Assembly: GCF_018372875.1 (NCBI RefSeq)
Contig: NZ_JAHAIF010000001.1
Coordinates: 1-64,000 of the forward strand
Source of the DNA: Clostridium sp.
Lineage (GTDB): Bacteria; Bacillota; Clostridia; Clostridiales; Clostridiaceae
Length of the DNA stretch: 64,000 bases
Direction of reading: 5' to 3'
The notes under the pieces: generated by a model
Told to the model about the DNA's origin: nothing
The model's input: the letters and a program-made list of their open reading frames with translations, nothing else
Database searches by the model: none
Position numbers and translations under genes: made by a program
In this document: positions 35,382 to 44,227 of the stretch, one piece after another
Layout of the letters: every line of letters begins with the position of its first letter
Numbering within the stretch: position 1 is the first letter of the stretch

Positions 35382-36197
35382 ATGGGAGATAATTCATCAG
35401 TAATTCAAGAAATGAAGTCTTTAGGATTAAGTGAGTATGAAGTTAAGGCATATTTAAGTCTTTTAGAAAAGAATCCTCTAAATGGATACAGCTTAAGTAA
35501 GGAATCAGGCATACCAAGGTCAAGAATTTATGAAGTTTTAGATATGCTAAAAACTAAAGGAATGGTATTTGAGCAAAGTGATGAAAAGACTACAATTTAC
35601 TATCCATTAGAGCCAAAGCTTTTAATTTCAAAACTTGAAAAGAATTTTACTCAAACCTTAAGTAGTGTTGATAAATATGTTAATAGTATTTATAACAAGA
35701 AGGAGCAAAAAAATACTCTTACTATTTTAGAGGGAAGAGAGAAGATTATTGAGGCGTTAAATTTATTGCTTTCTCATGCTAAAAAGAGAATAGCTCTTTC
35801 AATATGGGAAGAGGAAGTAAAAGAAATTGAAGATGAGTTAATTAAAGCAAAAGAAAGAGGAGTAATTATTAAGGGGATATACTTTGGAACAAGTAATGCT
35901 TTTAATGAACTTACGCCTCATAGAGATATAGAAACCTATTTGCAAGAAAAAAAGGAAAGATATATGACTGTTACTATTGATGGAGAACACGCTTTGTATG
36001 GCGTAATCTCAAGAGGGGAAGATAGTAGAGTTACTTGGACTCAAGATGAAAGCTTAATTGATGTAAGTGAAGATTACATATGTCATGATCTGATGGTTAA
36101 TGAATATTTCTATCAGCTTAATGAAAAAAAACAAGGTGGGTATGAGAACTTCATGAATGAAGTTAGAAAAGATTATTTTGGATATAGTGATATCTAA
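35382..36197 (+). CDS. TrmB-family transcriptional regulator
   Basis: The 271-residue protein has an N-terminal winged HTH (about 8-75; LGLSEYEVKAYLSLLEKNPLN and SGIPRSRIYEVLDML, both typical of TrmB). A coiled linker and an effector-binding domain of the TrmB_C type (about 105-250) follow. TrmB proteins usually bind sugars, but clostridial members also sit with amino acid genes. It lies 13 bp after azlD and 20 bp before an aminotransferase gene, so it may autoregulate this operon through the dyads at 34279-34333. Confidence 0.87.
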   Translation: MGDNSSVIQEMKSLGLSEYEVKAYLSLLEKNPLNGYSLSKESGIPRSRIYEVLDMLKTKGMVFEQSDEKTTIYYPLEPKLLISKLEKNFTQTLSSVDKYVNSIYNKKEQKNTLTILEGREKIIEALNLLLSHAKKRIALSIWEEEVKEIEDELIKAKERGVIIKGIYFGTSNAFNELTPHRDIETYLQEKKERYMTVTIDGEHALYGVISRGEDSRVTWTQDESLIDVSEDYICHDLMVNEYFYQLNEKKQGGYENFMNEVRKDYFGYSDI

Positions 36198-36217
36198 ATA
36201 TAAAAAGGGGGCAAAAA

Positions 36218-37402
36218 ATGATATCAAAAAAGATGAATGAACTTGTAAAAAATAGCTCTGTAATAAGAGCAATGTTTGAAGAAGGCAAAAGGTTAGCAGC
36301 TATATATGGTGAAGAAAATGTTTTTGATTATAGCATTGGTAATCCTAATGTAGAACCACCACAAGAAATAAAGGATGCAATTGTTCAGATACTAAATGAA
36401 GAATCACCTAATCTTGTACATGGATATATGAATAACTCAGGTTATGAAGACGTACGAGAGGAAATTGCTCAATTCATAAACAAGAAAAATAATATGAATT
36501 TATCTTGTGAAAACATAGTTATGACTTGTGGTGCAGCTGGTGGCTTAAATGTTATATTAAAAACATTATTAAATCCAGGTGATGAAGTTGTAGTTCTTGC
36601 ACCATACTTTGGGGAGTATGGAAATTATGTAGCTAATTTTGATGGTAAACTTGTTGTTGTACCAGCTGAAACTAAGACATTTCAACCTAATATTCAAGGA
36701 TTGAAAGAAGCTATAACGCCTAGAACTAAGGCGGTAATAATAAATACTCCTAATAATCCAACAGGGGTTGTTTATTCAGATGAGTCATTAAAGAGAATGG
36801 CTAAGGTTTTAGAGGAAAAGGAAGAGGAATTTGGAATTAGTATTTATCTTATTTCTGATGAACCATACAAAGAGATAGTATATGATGGAGTAGAGGTACC
36901 ATATGTACTTAAGTATTATAAAAATTCCTTCATAGGTTATTCCTATAGTAAATCATTATCTCTTCCAGGAGAGAGAATTGGGTATATTGTAGTAAATAGT
37001 GTAATGGATGATTTTAATGATGTAATTGCATCATTAAATGTAGCAAATAGAATATTAGGATTTGTTAATGCACCATCCCTATTTCAAAGAGTAATAGGAA
37101 AAACATTAGGCGCAGAAGTAGATGTTAATATATATAAGAAGAATAGGGATTTATTATATAATCATTTGATAGGTTTAGGGTTTGAATGTATAAAGCCAGA
37201 GGGAGCATTTTATTTATTCCCTAAAGCATTAATTGAAGATGATAAGAAGTTTGCAGAAGAAGCAAAGAAATTTAATTTGCTTATAGTTCCAGGGGCATCA
37301 TTTGGATGTCCAGGTTATTTTAGGCTTTCTTATTGTATTGGATATGATAAGATTGAAAAATCTTTGGAGGCCTTTAGTAAGCTGGCGAAGCAGTTTGCTT
37401 GA
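36218..37402 (+). CDS. class I/II aminotransferase
   Basis: The 394-residue fold-type I PLP enzyme has TCGAAGGLNVILKTLL for cofactor phosphate binding, NTPNNPTGVVY near 178-188, SDEPYKEIVYDG near 217 and the Schiff-base lysine in YSYSKSLSLPGERIGY near 245-260. It looks like the aspartate/alanine-type subgroup, but the substrate is not readable. As the last gene of azlCD-trmB it probably makes or degrades the amino acid that the exporter releases. Confidence 0.9.
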   Translation: MISKKMNELVKNSSVIRAMFEEGKRLAAIYGEENVFDYSIGNPNVEPPQEIKDAIVQILNEESPNLVHGYMNNSGYEDVREEIAQFINKKNNMNLSCENIVMTCGAAGGLNVILKTLLNPGDEVVVLAPYFGEYGNYVANFDGKLVVVPAETKTFQPNIQGLKEAITPRTKAVIINTPNNPTGVVYSDESLKRMAKVLEEKEEEFGISIYLISDEPYKEIVYDGVEVPYVLKYYKNSFIGYSYSKSLSLPGERIGYIVVNSVMDDFNDVIASLNVANRILGFVNAPSLFQRVIGKTLGAEVDVNIYKKNRDLLYNHLIGLGFECIKPEGAFYLFPKALIEDDKKFAEEAKKFNLLIVPGASFGCPGYFRLSYCIGYDKIEKSLEAFSKLAKQFA

Positions 37403-37518
37403 TGAATAATAATTTATAAGTAAGTATTTATCATTAACAACAAAAGTAATTTTAAAATTCAATGTTATAGCTAATAAAGACAATTAATAATTATAAAAAG
37501 TTAAATTTAGCATAGTTG

Positions 37519-37555
37519 AAAAGACCAATGGTTTATTATCATAGGTCTTTTTTTC
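37519..37555 (+). terminator. terminator after the azl operon
   Basis: AAAAGACC pairs with GGTCTTTT, helped by ATG/CAT inside, and a T7 run follows. The 250 bp between the aminotransferase and the next gene hold nothing else recognisable. Confidence 0.7.
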
Positions 37556-37676
37556 ATTAAAGATACTTTTGCAAGTTAAAGATTATAACAGTTTAAAAAA
37601 TAGATTTTATAAATATTTTGATGGATTACATTATATGGTAAAATAATCCTAGGTGATTACATTAGGAGGAAATAGT

Positions 37677-38195
37677 ATGCATTTAAAATATTCTAATAAT
37701 TTAAGTGATTTTTTAGAAGGAGATAAAATTCTTGAAAGTAAATTTAAATTTTTTGGATATAAATCTAGAGTAACTCTTATTAGCATTATATATGCATTTT
37801 GTTTTATTAGGAGTCTTGTTGTTTACAATATATATCTTAAATTAATTTTTGCGTCCATAATCATAATTTCTTGGATTTTATTTTTAAAAGCGTATAAATA
37901 TGAATATTTTAGAGATAGGGAAGAATATTATTTAAGTACTCCAGATATATTTAAAGAAATTAACTTATATATTAATGAAACAAATCTTGTAGTTGAAATT
38001 AGCCATGCAAGTTTAAGTGTTGAAATTAGTGATATATCTAAGGTTATTGAAAGTAAGAGTAGAATAATAGTTTTGAGTGATAAATATAAGGCATTTGTTA
38101 TAGCCATAATACCTAAATATATTTTTAAAGAAAATGAGAAAGAGTTATTTATAAAAAAGATTGGAGCGAATAAGGTTATATACAGGAATATATAG
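37677..38195 (+). CDS. YcxB-like membrane protein, copy 1
   Basis: The 172-residue protein has two membrane spans (about 30-75) and a soluble C-terminal domain resembling YcxB-like domains (INETNLVVEIS...VEISDISKVIESKSRIIVLSD). The start is ATG 37677, 6 nt after AGGAGG. The domain is PH-like in other families and of unknown function. It is followed after 21 bp by a second gene of the same size and layout. Confidence 0.68.
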   Translation: MHLKYSNNLSDFLEGDKILESKFKFFGYKSRVTLISIIYAFCFIRSLVVYNIYLKLIFASIIIISWILFLKAYKYEYFRDREEYYLSTPDIFKEINLYINETNLVVEISHASLSVEISDISKVIESKSRIIVLSDKYKAFVIAIIPKYIFKENEKELFIKKIGANKVIYRNI

Positions 38196-38216
38196 AATAT
38201 AAAATGGAGGATATAT

Positions 38217-38735
38217 ATGGAGTTTGAATTTAATAATACGCTTCGTGAGTTATTAGAATTACGATTAAATACTATAAAAAAGAGAAAATTAAGAACAAGT
38301 AATATTTTATATTTTACAATTGCAGCTATATTTATAGTTGGTGTTTTATGGGAAGTTATTGTAAATAGGAATGATAGTACTATTATTATTATTTTGGGCA
38401 TATTCCTTGTTATTTTATATTTTGTTTTTAAGATGGTTATAAAAGTAAGAAATATATCTCTTATTCAATATATAATTGAGCAAGATAGCCATTTAGTTTC
38501 AAATAAACTTGTAAAATTTGATGAGGATAAAATAACTATACGACAGGATGGTAAAGAAGAAATAATCTTTATAGAAGATATAACTAAAATCATAGAAAAC
38601 AGATTAAGTTTGTGTATTTATGTACGTAGCAATGGTGATAAAAATAAAGATTATGTTGGATTAATAATTCCATTAAATATTTTAAATAGTGAAGAAAAAA
38701 TAAAAATATGTAATAAAATAAAGAGTGTAAAGTAA
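38217..38735 (+). CDS. YcxB-like membrane protein, copy 2
   Basis: The 172-residue paralogue of the preceding gene has two spans (about 28-78) and a C-terminal beta-rich domain with EDKITIRQDGKEEIIFIEDITKIIENRLSLCIYV-type pattern, the hallmark of YcxB domains. The two proteins share layout but little sequence, indicating an old duplication. The function is unknown; a lipoprotein gene follows in the same direction. Confidence 0.7.
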   Translation: MEFEFNNTLRELLELRLNTIKKRKLRTSNILYFTIAAIFIVGVLWEVIVNRNDSTIIIILGIFLVILYFVFKMVIKVRNISLIQYIIEQDSHLVSNKLVKFDEDKITIRQDGKEEIIFIEDITKIIENRLSLCIYVRSNGDKNKDYVGLIIPLNILNSEEKIKICNKIKSVK

Positions 38736-38778
38736 AATGAAATTAAAATTGATATGGAAAAAAGAGGGGATTATAAAA

Positions 38779-39195
38779 GTGAAAAAAGTAATGCTACTAC
38801 TGTTTTTATTAATTTCTACTATATTCGTTGGTTGTAGCGGAAGCAATAGAGAGGACAATACTAAGGGGAATATAATAAGTGATAATTTTTACATGGTTGA
38901 AGAAATAAGTAATAATTTTCTGGATAAAAACATCTCTGATTTTAAGATTGAGGGAGTAACAGAGGATAAACTAAAACAAGAATTAAATAAACCAAGATAT
39001 AGCATTACTTATAACAAGAAAAAAGATGGTAAAGAAATATTAAACGGTAAAATATTAATATACATGATAAAAGATGAGTCAACAGCAGTATATATAGACA
39101 TTAAGAATAATGAGGCAAATAAATATTATATTGGAGAATGTAATGGCCTAGATCTTGAAAAAGTTAAGCAAATAGTAGACGAACTAAATAAATGA
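38779..39195 (+). CDS. hypothetical lipoprotein
   Basis: The 138-residue lipoprotein has a signal peptide MKKVMLLLFLLISTIF and lipobox VGC. The mature part is hydrophilic with no recognised domain. I place the start at GTG 38779, 8 nt after GAGGGG. An ATG in frame 42 bp upstream would add a charged 14-residue extension that does not suit a signal peptide. It probably belongs to the YcxB-like operon. Confidence 0.7.
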   Translation: MKKVMLLLFLLISTIFVGCSGSNREDNTKGNIISDNFYMVEEISNNFLDKNISDFKIEGVTEDKLKQELNKPRYSITYNKKKDGKEILNGKILIYMIKDESTAVYIDIKNNEANKYYIGECNGLDLEKVKQIVDELNK

Positions 39196-39289
39196 AATAT
39201 AAAAATGATAATTAAATCATCATTCATCGAATCTACTTGACTAAATTCTCCATATATTAGATAATTAGTATAACAAAATTATAGGATAA

Positions 39290-39555
39290 AGATAGTGATA
39301 AGGAAGAGTATATAAGTTAAGTCTTTTAGAGAGCTAGGGGGAGGTGGAACCTAGTAGATTACTTTATAGAAAGCAGCCTTTGAATCGCGTATTGAGAACT
39401 AAGATTAATTCTTAATGTAGATACAGACGTGTCCCTTACGTTATAGAGGAGAGGATAAGAAATTATCCTTACTGAGTGAGTAAAAATATTTTACTTATTA
39501 GGGTGGTACCGCGAATTTTAGCTTCGTCCCTTATTTGGGATTGGAGCTTTTTTTA
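39290..39555 (+). ncRNA. T-box riboswitch leader, probable alanine specifier
   Basis: All T-box marks are present in order: AGAGAG (39329-39334), the Stem I distal region around GGGGGAGGTGGAACC, a specifier region GAAAGCAG, the T-box sequence AGGGTGGTACCGCG (39500-39513) and the terminator. Aligning the specifier loop by its distance to the conserved TTGA with the glycine glyQS leader reads GCA (39373-39375), an alanine codon; AGC (serine) one base earlier is the alternative. It controls the Lrp-aminotransferase operon by uncharged tRNA. Confidence 0.93.
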
Positions 39556-39556
39556 T
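39520..39556 (+). terminator. T-box terminator
   Basis: AGCTTCG-TCCC pairs with GGGATTGGAGCT (with wobble), followed by T7. It competes with the antiterminator that includes the T-box GGTGG. Confidence 0.85.
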
Positions 39557-39584
39557 TCTTTAGAAAATTATAGGAGGTATAAGT

Positions 39585-40067
39585 ATGGAGGAAATTTTAG
39601 AGATATTAGAACAAAATAGTAGATATACTGATGAGCAGATAGCATTAATGGTTGGAAAAACAGTAGAAGAGGTTAGAGAAGCCATTAGAGATTACGAAGA
39701 AAAGAATATAATAGCTGGGTATACAACTCTTATAAATTGGGAAAATACAGGGAAGGAAACAGTAACAGCTCTTATTGAAGTAAAAATAACACCTCAAAGA
39801 GATGTTGGATTTGATAAGGTAGCTGAAAGAATATATAAGTTTGATCAGGTTAAGGCATGTTATTTAATGTCCTCAGGAGGCTTTGATTTAACAGTAATAG
39901 TGGAAGGAAAAACAATGAAAGAGGTAGCATTATTTGTTTCAGAAAAGCTTGCATGCCAAGAAGCTGTTACAGGTACTGCAACACACTTTGTTTTAAAGAA
40001 GTACAAAGATCATGGGACAATATTTAAAGAGAAGAAGATTCAAGATAGGGAGGCTATATTTGTATAA
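39585..40067 (+). CDS. Lrp/AsnC-family regulator
   Basis: The 160-residue protein has an N-terminal HTH (about 1-50; QIALMVGKTVEEVREAIRDYEEKNII) and a C-terminal RAM/AsnC ligand-binding domain (about 65-145; VTALIEVKITPQRD, SSGGFDLTVIVEG). Lrp proteins sense amino acids and form octamers. Its stop shares a base with the start of the aminotransferase, so both are made together under the T-box. Confidence 0.92.
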   Translation: MEEILEILEQNSRYTDEQIALMVGKTVEEVREAIRDYEEKNIIAGYTTLINWENTGKETVTALIEVKITPQRDVGFDKVAERIYKFDQVKACYLMSSGGFDLTVIVEGKTMKEVALFVSEKLACQEAVTGTATHFVLKKYKDHGTIFKEKKIQDREAIFV

Positions 40068-41233
40068 TGTTAGAAAATATGATTAGAGATGATGTAAAGA
40101 ATATGCCACCATCTGGCATTAGAAAATATTTTGATTTGATAAATGAGATGGAAGATGTTATTTCATTGGGAGTTGGAGAACCTGATTTTATAACACCTTG
40201 GAATGTGAGAGAAGCAGGAATATACTCTTTAGAGCAAGGTCATACTCATTATTCTTCTAATGCAGGCTTTATAGAACTAAGAGAAGAAATAGCAAACTAT
40301 TTAAATAGAAGATTTGACTTAACTTATGACCCTAAAAATGAAATTATAGTAACTGTTGGTGGTAGTGAAGGAATTGATATAGCTTTAAGAGCATTAGTTG
40401 AAACAGGAGATGAAGTTATTGTGCCAGAACCAAGCTTTGTAGCTTATAAAGGGTGTACTGCTTTTACTGGTGCTACTTCCAAGGTTATAAATTTAAAAGC
40501 AGAAAATAATTTTAAACTTACAGCTGAAGAGCTTGAAGAAGCAATAACAGATAAAACTAAAGTTGTTATAATTCCATTTCCTAATAATCCAACTGGGGCA
40601 ATAATGACTAGAGAGGATTTGCAACCTATAGTTGATGTCTTAAAGGATAAAGATATAATAATCCTTTCAGATGAAATTTATGCAGAATTAACTTATGGGG
40701 AAAATCATGTTTCTATAGCAAGTTTTCCAGAAGTTAGAGATAAAACTATAGTTATAAGTGGATTTTCAAAGGCATATGCAATGACTGGATGGAGATTAGG
40801 TTATATTTGTGGACATCCTATTTTAATAGATGCTATGAAGAAGATTCATCAATATGCATTAATGTGTTCTCCTACTACTGCACAATATGCAGCAATTGAA
40901 GCCTTGAAAAATGGGGATGAAAGCGTAGGAAAGATGGTAAGGGAATATAATAGAAGAAGAAGAGTATTATTAGATGGATTTAGGAAACTTGGATTAGAAT
41001 GTTTTGAACCACATGGTGCGTTCTATATGTTCCCTTGTATAAAATCTACAGGAATGACTTCTGATGAATTCTGTGAAAAACTACTTATGAGTGAAAAAGT
41101 ATTAGCAGTTCCAGGTAATGCATTTGGAGATTGTGGTGAAGGATTTATTAGGACATGCTATGCTTCCTCTATGGATAATATTATTGAAGCATTAAAGAGA
41201 ATAGAAAGATTTTTAGAAAAACAAAGAAAATAA
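40067..41233 (+). CDS. class I/II aminotransferase (T-box controlled)
   Basis: The 388-residue aminotransferase has every expected motif: GVGEPDF near 35-41, PFPNNPTGAI near 170-179, SDEIYAELTY near 201-210, the Schiff-base lysine K235 in SGFSKAYAMTGWRLGY, and the C-terminal arginine in FIRTCYASS. It belongs to the aspartate/alanine/aromatic group. The T-box specifier suggests the reaction feeds the alanine pool, for example pyruvate plus glutamate to alanine (inference). Confidence 0.93.
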   Translation: MLENMIRDDVKNMPPSGIRKYFDLINEMEDVISLGVGEPDFITPWNVREAGIYSLEQGHTHYSSNAGFIELREEIANYLNRRFDLTYDPKNEIIVTVGGSEGIDIALRALVETGDEVIVPEPSFVAYKGCTAFTGATSKVINLKAENNFKLTAEELEEAITDKTKVVIIPFPNNPTGAIMTREDLQPIVDVLKDKDIIILSDEIYAELTYGENHVSIASFPEVRDKTIVISGFSKAYAMTGWRLGYICGHPILIDAMKKIHQYALMCSPTTAQYAAIEALKNGDESVGKMVREYNRRRRVLLDGFRKLGLECFEPHGAFYMFPCIKSTGMTSDEFCEKLLMSEKVLAVPGNAFGDCGEGFIRTCYASSMDNIIEALKRIERFLEKQRK

Positions 41234-41237
41234 AGGC

Positions 41238-41283
41238 AAAGGCTATATTAAAATAAGATTTATTTTAATATAGCCTTTTTTAA
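41238..41283 (+). terminator. terminator of the Lrp-aminotransferase operon
   Basis: A long near-perfect stem (41238-41256 with 41260-41278) is followed by T6. Confidence 0.9.
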
Positions 41284-41290
41284 ATTATAG

Positions 41291-41333
41291 TGCCATCGCA
41301 GAACTCCAAAAGCAAGTTTTGAAATCTGTGGCA
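41291..41333. other. structured intergenic hairpin
   Basis: TGCCA-tc-GCAGA pairs with TCTG-tg-GCA, and inside it CAAAA pairs with TTTTG around a GCAAG loop. A second short hairpin, GACAAG/CTTGTC with a G6-containing loop, follows at about 41349-41376. No T tract follows the first one. The function is unknown. Confidence 0.5.
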
Positions 41334-41532
41334 TGGTTAAAAAAAGAGACAAGATCCTGGGGGGAACTTGTCTTAAATAAGGTTTTAATTTATGAATTAA
41401 TTTAGCTAATTTTATTATATGGTATTTTGATGAAAATGATAGTCATCGTTTTTATCCTAAATAGTGTTAATTTTTTGCATACTACTTTGATTATATATGG
41501 AAAAAGGAGCTTTGAAAAAAAGCTCCTTTAAA

Positions 41533-42447
41533 TTACCCTAATAGTAAAGAAACTATAAGGATTAATGTAAATGTCCAATGTAGGTTGTTTGTATATGGAA
41601 TTCCAAGTTTTTGGAATGTAGTAACAGCTCTAAGTGCTTTAACAGCAAGAGGAAGAGTTATAAATACAACTAGTGTATGCAGAGGGTATAGTCCATTAAA
41701 AACAAATAATAGGGATAATACATAAACTCCATAAATAAGTGATCTATATAAAATTGAACTAAATCTGCTTCCAAGTCTAACGCTTAATGTTCCTAGGCTT
41801 AGTTTAGTATCTCTTTGAAAGTCTCTCATTTCATTACTAATCATTAATGCTGGTATTATTAATGATGCTGGTAAAGCTATTAATATAGGATATACATTTA
41901 AGCTTTGGCTAAATGGAAAATATGCACCAAGAACCATTAGTGGACCCATTAATATAAATGAAAGGGGTACTCCTAATCCTTTAGTTTTATATACAAAAGG
42001 TTCTCCTGTATAGGCATAAGCTCCTATTATTCCAACAAGTCCAATCCAAAGCATCCTTATATCTGTAAGATATATAAGAGCTAGTCCAATTAATGCTGCA
42101 CCAGCAAAACATGCCATAGCAAGTAAGAATACATAAATGTCGAAGTAAGTTCTTTCTACACCTAAAAATTTTCTCTTTCTTCCTGAAGGTCTATAATATC
42201 TAAAGTCACCTTCAAAATAATCATTAACAAGGTTGGCTCCACCTTGAGCAAGTATTCCGGCTATAGTAATTATAGTAATAAGGAAAATGTTATATCCTAA
42301 AGAATAATTTTTCATAGAACCATCCAAATATGCTGCTATTATTCCAAGGGTTGTGGAACCAACAGCTAAGGTTAAAGATAATGGTCTAAATGCTATCCAA
42401 CTATCTTTTATAAATTTCTTTAAGTAATCTTTCGTTAAATTTTTCAT
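41533..42447 (-). CDS. UbiA-family prenyltransferase (MenA-like)
   Basis: The 304-residue protein has about eight or nine spans. The first Asp-rich motif lies in GGANLVNDYFEGDFRYYRP near 68-86, and the second reads NEMRDFQRDTKLSLGTLSVRLG near 205-225. This is the layout of 1,4-dihydroxy-2-naphthoate polyprenyltransferases. Most Clostridium species make no menaquinone and no men genes are in the window, so its aromatic substrate is unclear. It is transcribed away from the NMT1-like ABC importer, separated by 150 bp. Confidence 0.87.
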   Translation of the reverse strand: MKNLTKDYLKKFIKDSWIAFRPLSLTLAVGSTTLGIIAAYLDGSMKNYSLGYNIFLITIITIAGILAQGGANLVNDYFEGDFRYYRPSGRKRKFLGVERTYFDIYVFLLAMACFAGAALIGLALIYLTDIRMLWIGLVGIIGAYAYTGEPFVYKTKGLGVPLSFILMGPLMVLGAYFPFSQSLNVYPILIALPASLIIPALMISNEMRDFQRDTKLSLGTLSVRLGSRFSSILYRSLIYGVYVLSLLFVFNGLYPLHTLVVFITLPLAVKALRAVTTFQKLGIPYTNNLHWTFTLILIVSLLLG

Positions 42448-42531
42448 AATAATTCATCCTATCTCTTTAAAATAACTAATACATTATTACATATAATTTG
42501 ACAAATTTAAAGAGTAAATGTTTAAATTTCC

Positions 42532-42560
42532 TTGAATTATTAAATATACTTAAATATAAT
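42532..42560 (+). promoter_or_regulatory. promoter of the NMT1-like ABC operon
   Basis: TTGAAT (42532-42537), a 17-bp spacer and TATAAT (42555-42560) lie 38 bp before the ATG. The short leader leaves no room for a riboswitch. Confidence 0.7.
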
Positions 42561-42597
42561 GGTAAATGGATTAAAAAGTTTGTAGGAGGATTAACAA

Positions 42598-43527
42598 ATG
42601 AAAAACTTAAAAGGGTGGATAGTATTGCTTCTTATAGCAGTATTTTCTTTAACTGCTATAGGGTGTACAAGTAAGGATGATCCATCAAAAGAAAGTGAAG
42701 AAAATAGAACCTTAAAAATAGGGTTAATGCCAGCAGTAGATACTGCACCAATATTAATAGCAGAAAAAAATGGCTACTTTAAAGATGCTGGAATCAATGT
42801 GGAGATAGAAATTTATTCTAATGCTCAAAATAGACAAAGTGCACTTCAAAGTTACCAAATAGATGGTGCTATGACAGATTTTATTGCAGTTGCTACAAAT
42901 GTTGATGGCGGATTTGATATAAAAGCTACTACTATGACAGATGGTATGTTTCCTGTTCTTTCAAAGGGAGATGTATCTGGCAAAAAGGATATTAAGGTTG
43001 GAATGATGGAAGTAAGTGTATCAAACTATCTTATAGATAAGTGGCTTGGTAAGGACCATAATATAGAAAAAGTATTTATAAATGAAATACCAGCAAGACT
43101 TGCAGCTATACAAAGCGGTGAATTAGATATGGGGTTATTCCCAGAGCCAGTTGCTTCAAACGGAGAGTTGAAAGGATTAAAGAAAAATTTATATGGTATG
43201 GATGATGAGTTCTCACCAGATTGTTTGGTATTTACAGGAAAAGCAATAGCTGAAAAAGAAAAGGCTATAAAGGCTTTCCATGAAGCTTATAATAAGGCCG
43301 TTGATGAGATAAATAAAAACCCTCAAATAGCAAGAGATATTCTTGTAGAAAAAATACCAAATACTAGTCCAGAAGTTAAGGATATTATGGTATTACCAAC
43401 ATACAAGAAGGCAGCTATTCCAAGCGATGAGTACTTACAAAGTATTATTGATTGGACATCAAAGACTTTAAATAAAGATTTAACTGTAAAACCAGAAGCT
43501 TTATTAGAAGGAAAGTTTGTAAAATAG
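42598..43527 (+). CDS. NMT1/SsuA-like ABC substrate-binding lipoprotein
   Basis: The 309-residue lipoprotein has its lipobox in LTAIGC. The mature protein starts IGLMPAVDTAPILIAEKNGYFKDAGINVEIE, characteristic of the NMT1/SsuA/ThiY group of periplasmic-type binding proteins. Ligands in this group include sulfonates, HMP-type thiamine precursors, nitrate and riboflavin precursors. It is followed at once by its ATPase and permease. The absence of a thiamine or S-box riboswitch upstream argues against the usual vitamin and sulfur assignments. Confidence 0.9.
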   Translation: MKNLKGWIVLLLIAVFSLTAIGCTSKDDPSKESEENRTLKIGLMPAVDTAPILIAEKNGYFKDAGINVEIEIYSNAQNRQSALQSYQIDGAMTDFIAVATNVDGGFDIKATTMTDGMFPVLSKGDVSGKKDIKVGMMEVSVSNYLIDKWLGKDHNIEKVFINEIPARLAAIQSGELDMGLFPEPVASNGELKGLKKNLYGMDDEFSPDCLVFTGKAIAEKEKAIKAFHEAYNKAVDEINKNPQIARDILVEKIPNTSPEVKDIMVLPTYKKAAIPSDEYLQSIIDWTSKTLNKDLTVKPEALLEGKFVK

Positions 43528-43528
43528 A

Positions 43529-44227
43529 ATGATTAAAATAACTGATTTAACAGTAAGGTATAAAGAAGAAGTAGCAATAGATGGAGTTAATTTATCTATT
43601 GAAAAAGGAAAGTCTTATGCCATTATAGGAGAATCAGGATGTGGAAAAACAACCCTGCTATTTACTATGGCAGGGCTTGTTTCTAATTATGAGGGAAAAT
43701 TAGAAATAGAGGGAAACACATCTTTAATACTTCAAAATTTAGGTCTTTTTAATTGGTTTACAGTAGAAAAAAATATAGAGCTTGGTTTAAATAATATAAA
43801 GATGGACAAAGAAGAAAAAAAAGAGTTGGTTGATAGAATTCTTAAGGAATTAGGGTTATATCAGTATAAAAATAAATATCCAAAAGCATTAAGTGGAGGA
43901 CAGAAACAAAGGGTTGCAATAGGAAGAACACTTATAAGTAATCCTGAAATTTTACTTTTAGATGAAGCAACATCTGCATTGGATTCTATAAATAAGGAAA
44001 AGATACAAGATTTACTTTTAGATATAAAGAAAACTAGGAACAGTACAATGGTATTAGTTACTCATAGTATTGAAGAAGCTGTATTTTTAGGGGAAGAAAT
44101 TGTTGTTATGAAAAAAGGAAAAATTCATAGAATAATTTTTAATAGGTATTTTGGAGATAAAGATATAAGGTGTAAAAAAGAGTATATAGAAATATGCAGT
44201 AAGGTGAGGGAGGAACTATATGATTAA
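43529..44227 (+). CDS. ABC importer ATPase
   Basis: The 232-residue ATPase has Walker A GESGCGKTT (34-42), signature LSGGQKQRVA, Walker B ILLLDEATSALD and the H-loop VTHSIEEA. It is closest to SsuB/TauB/ThiZ ATPases. Between Walker A and the signature the protein is shorter than usual; the Q-loop is the LILQNLGLFNW segment. The start follows the binding-protein stop by 1 bp; the end overlaps the permease start by 8 bp. Confidence 0.93.
   Translation: MIKITDLTVRYKEEVAIDGVNLSIEKGKSYAIIGESGCGKTTLLFTMAGLVSNYEGKLEIEGNTSLILQNLGLFNWFTVEKNIELGLNNIKMDKEEKKELVDRILKELGLYQYKNKYPKALSGGQKQRVAIGRTLISNPEILLLDEATSALDSINKEKIQDLLLDIKKTRNSTMVLVTHSIEEAVFLGEEIVVMKKGKIHRIIFNRYFGDKDIRCKKEYIEICSKVREELYD

Noticed and set aside
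42448..42597. Riboswitch in front of the NMT1-like importer
   Set aside because: Only a promoter and a 30-nt leader fit; no TPP, SAM or FMN motif is present.
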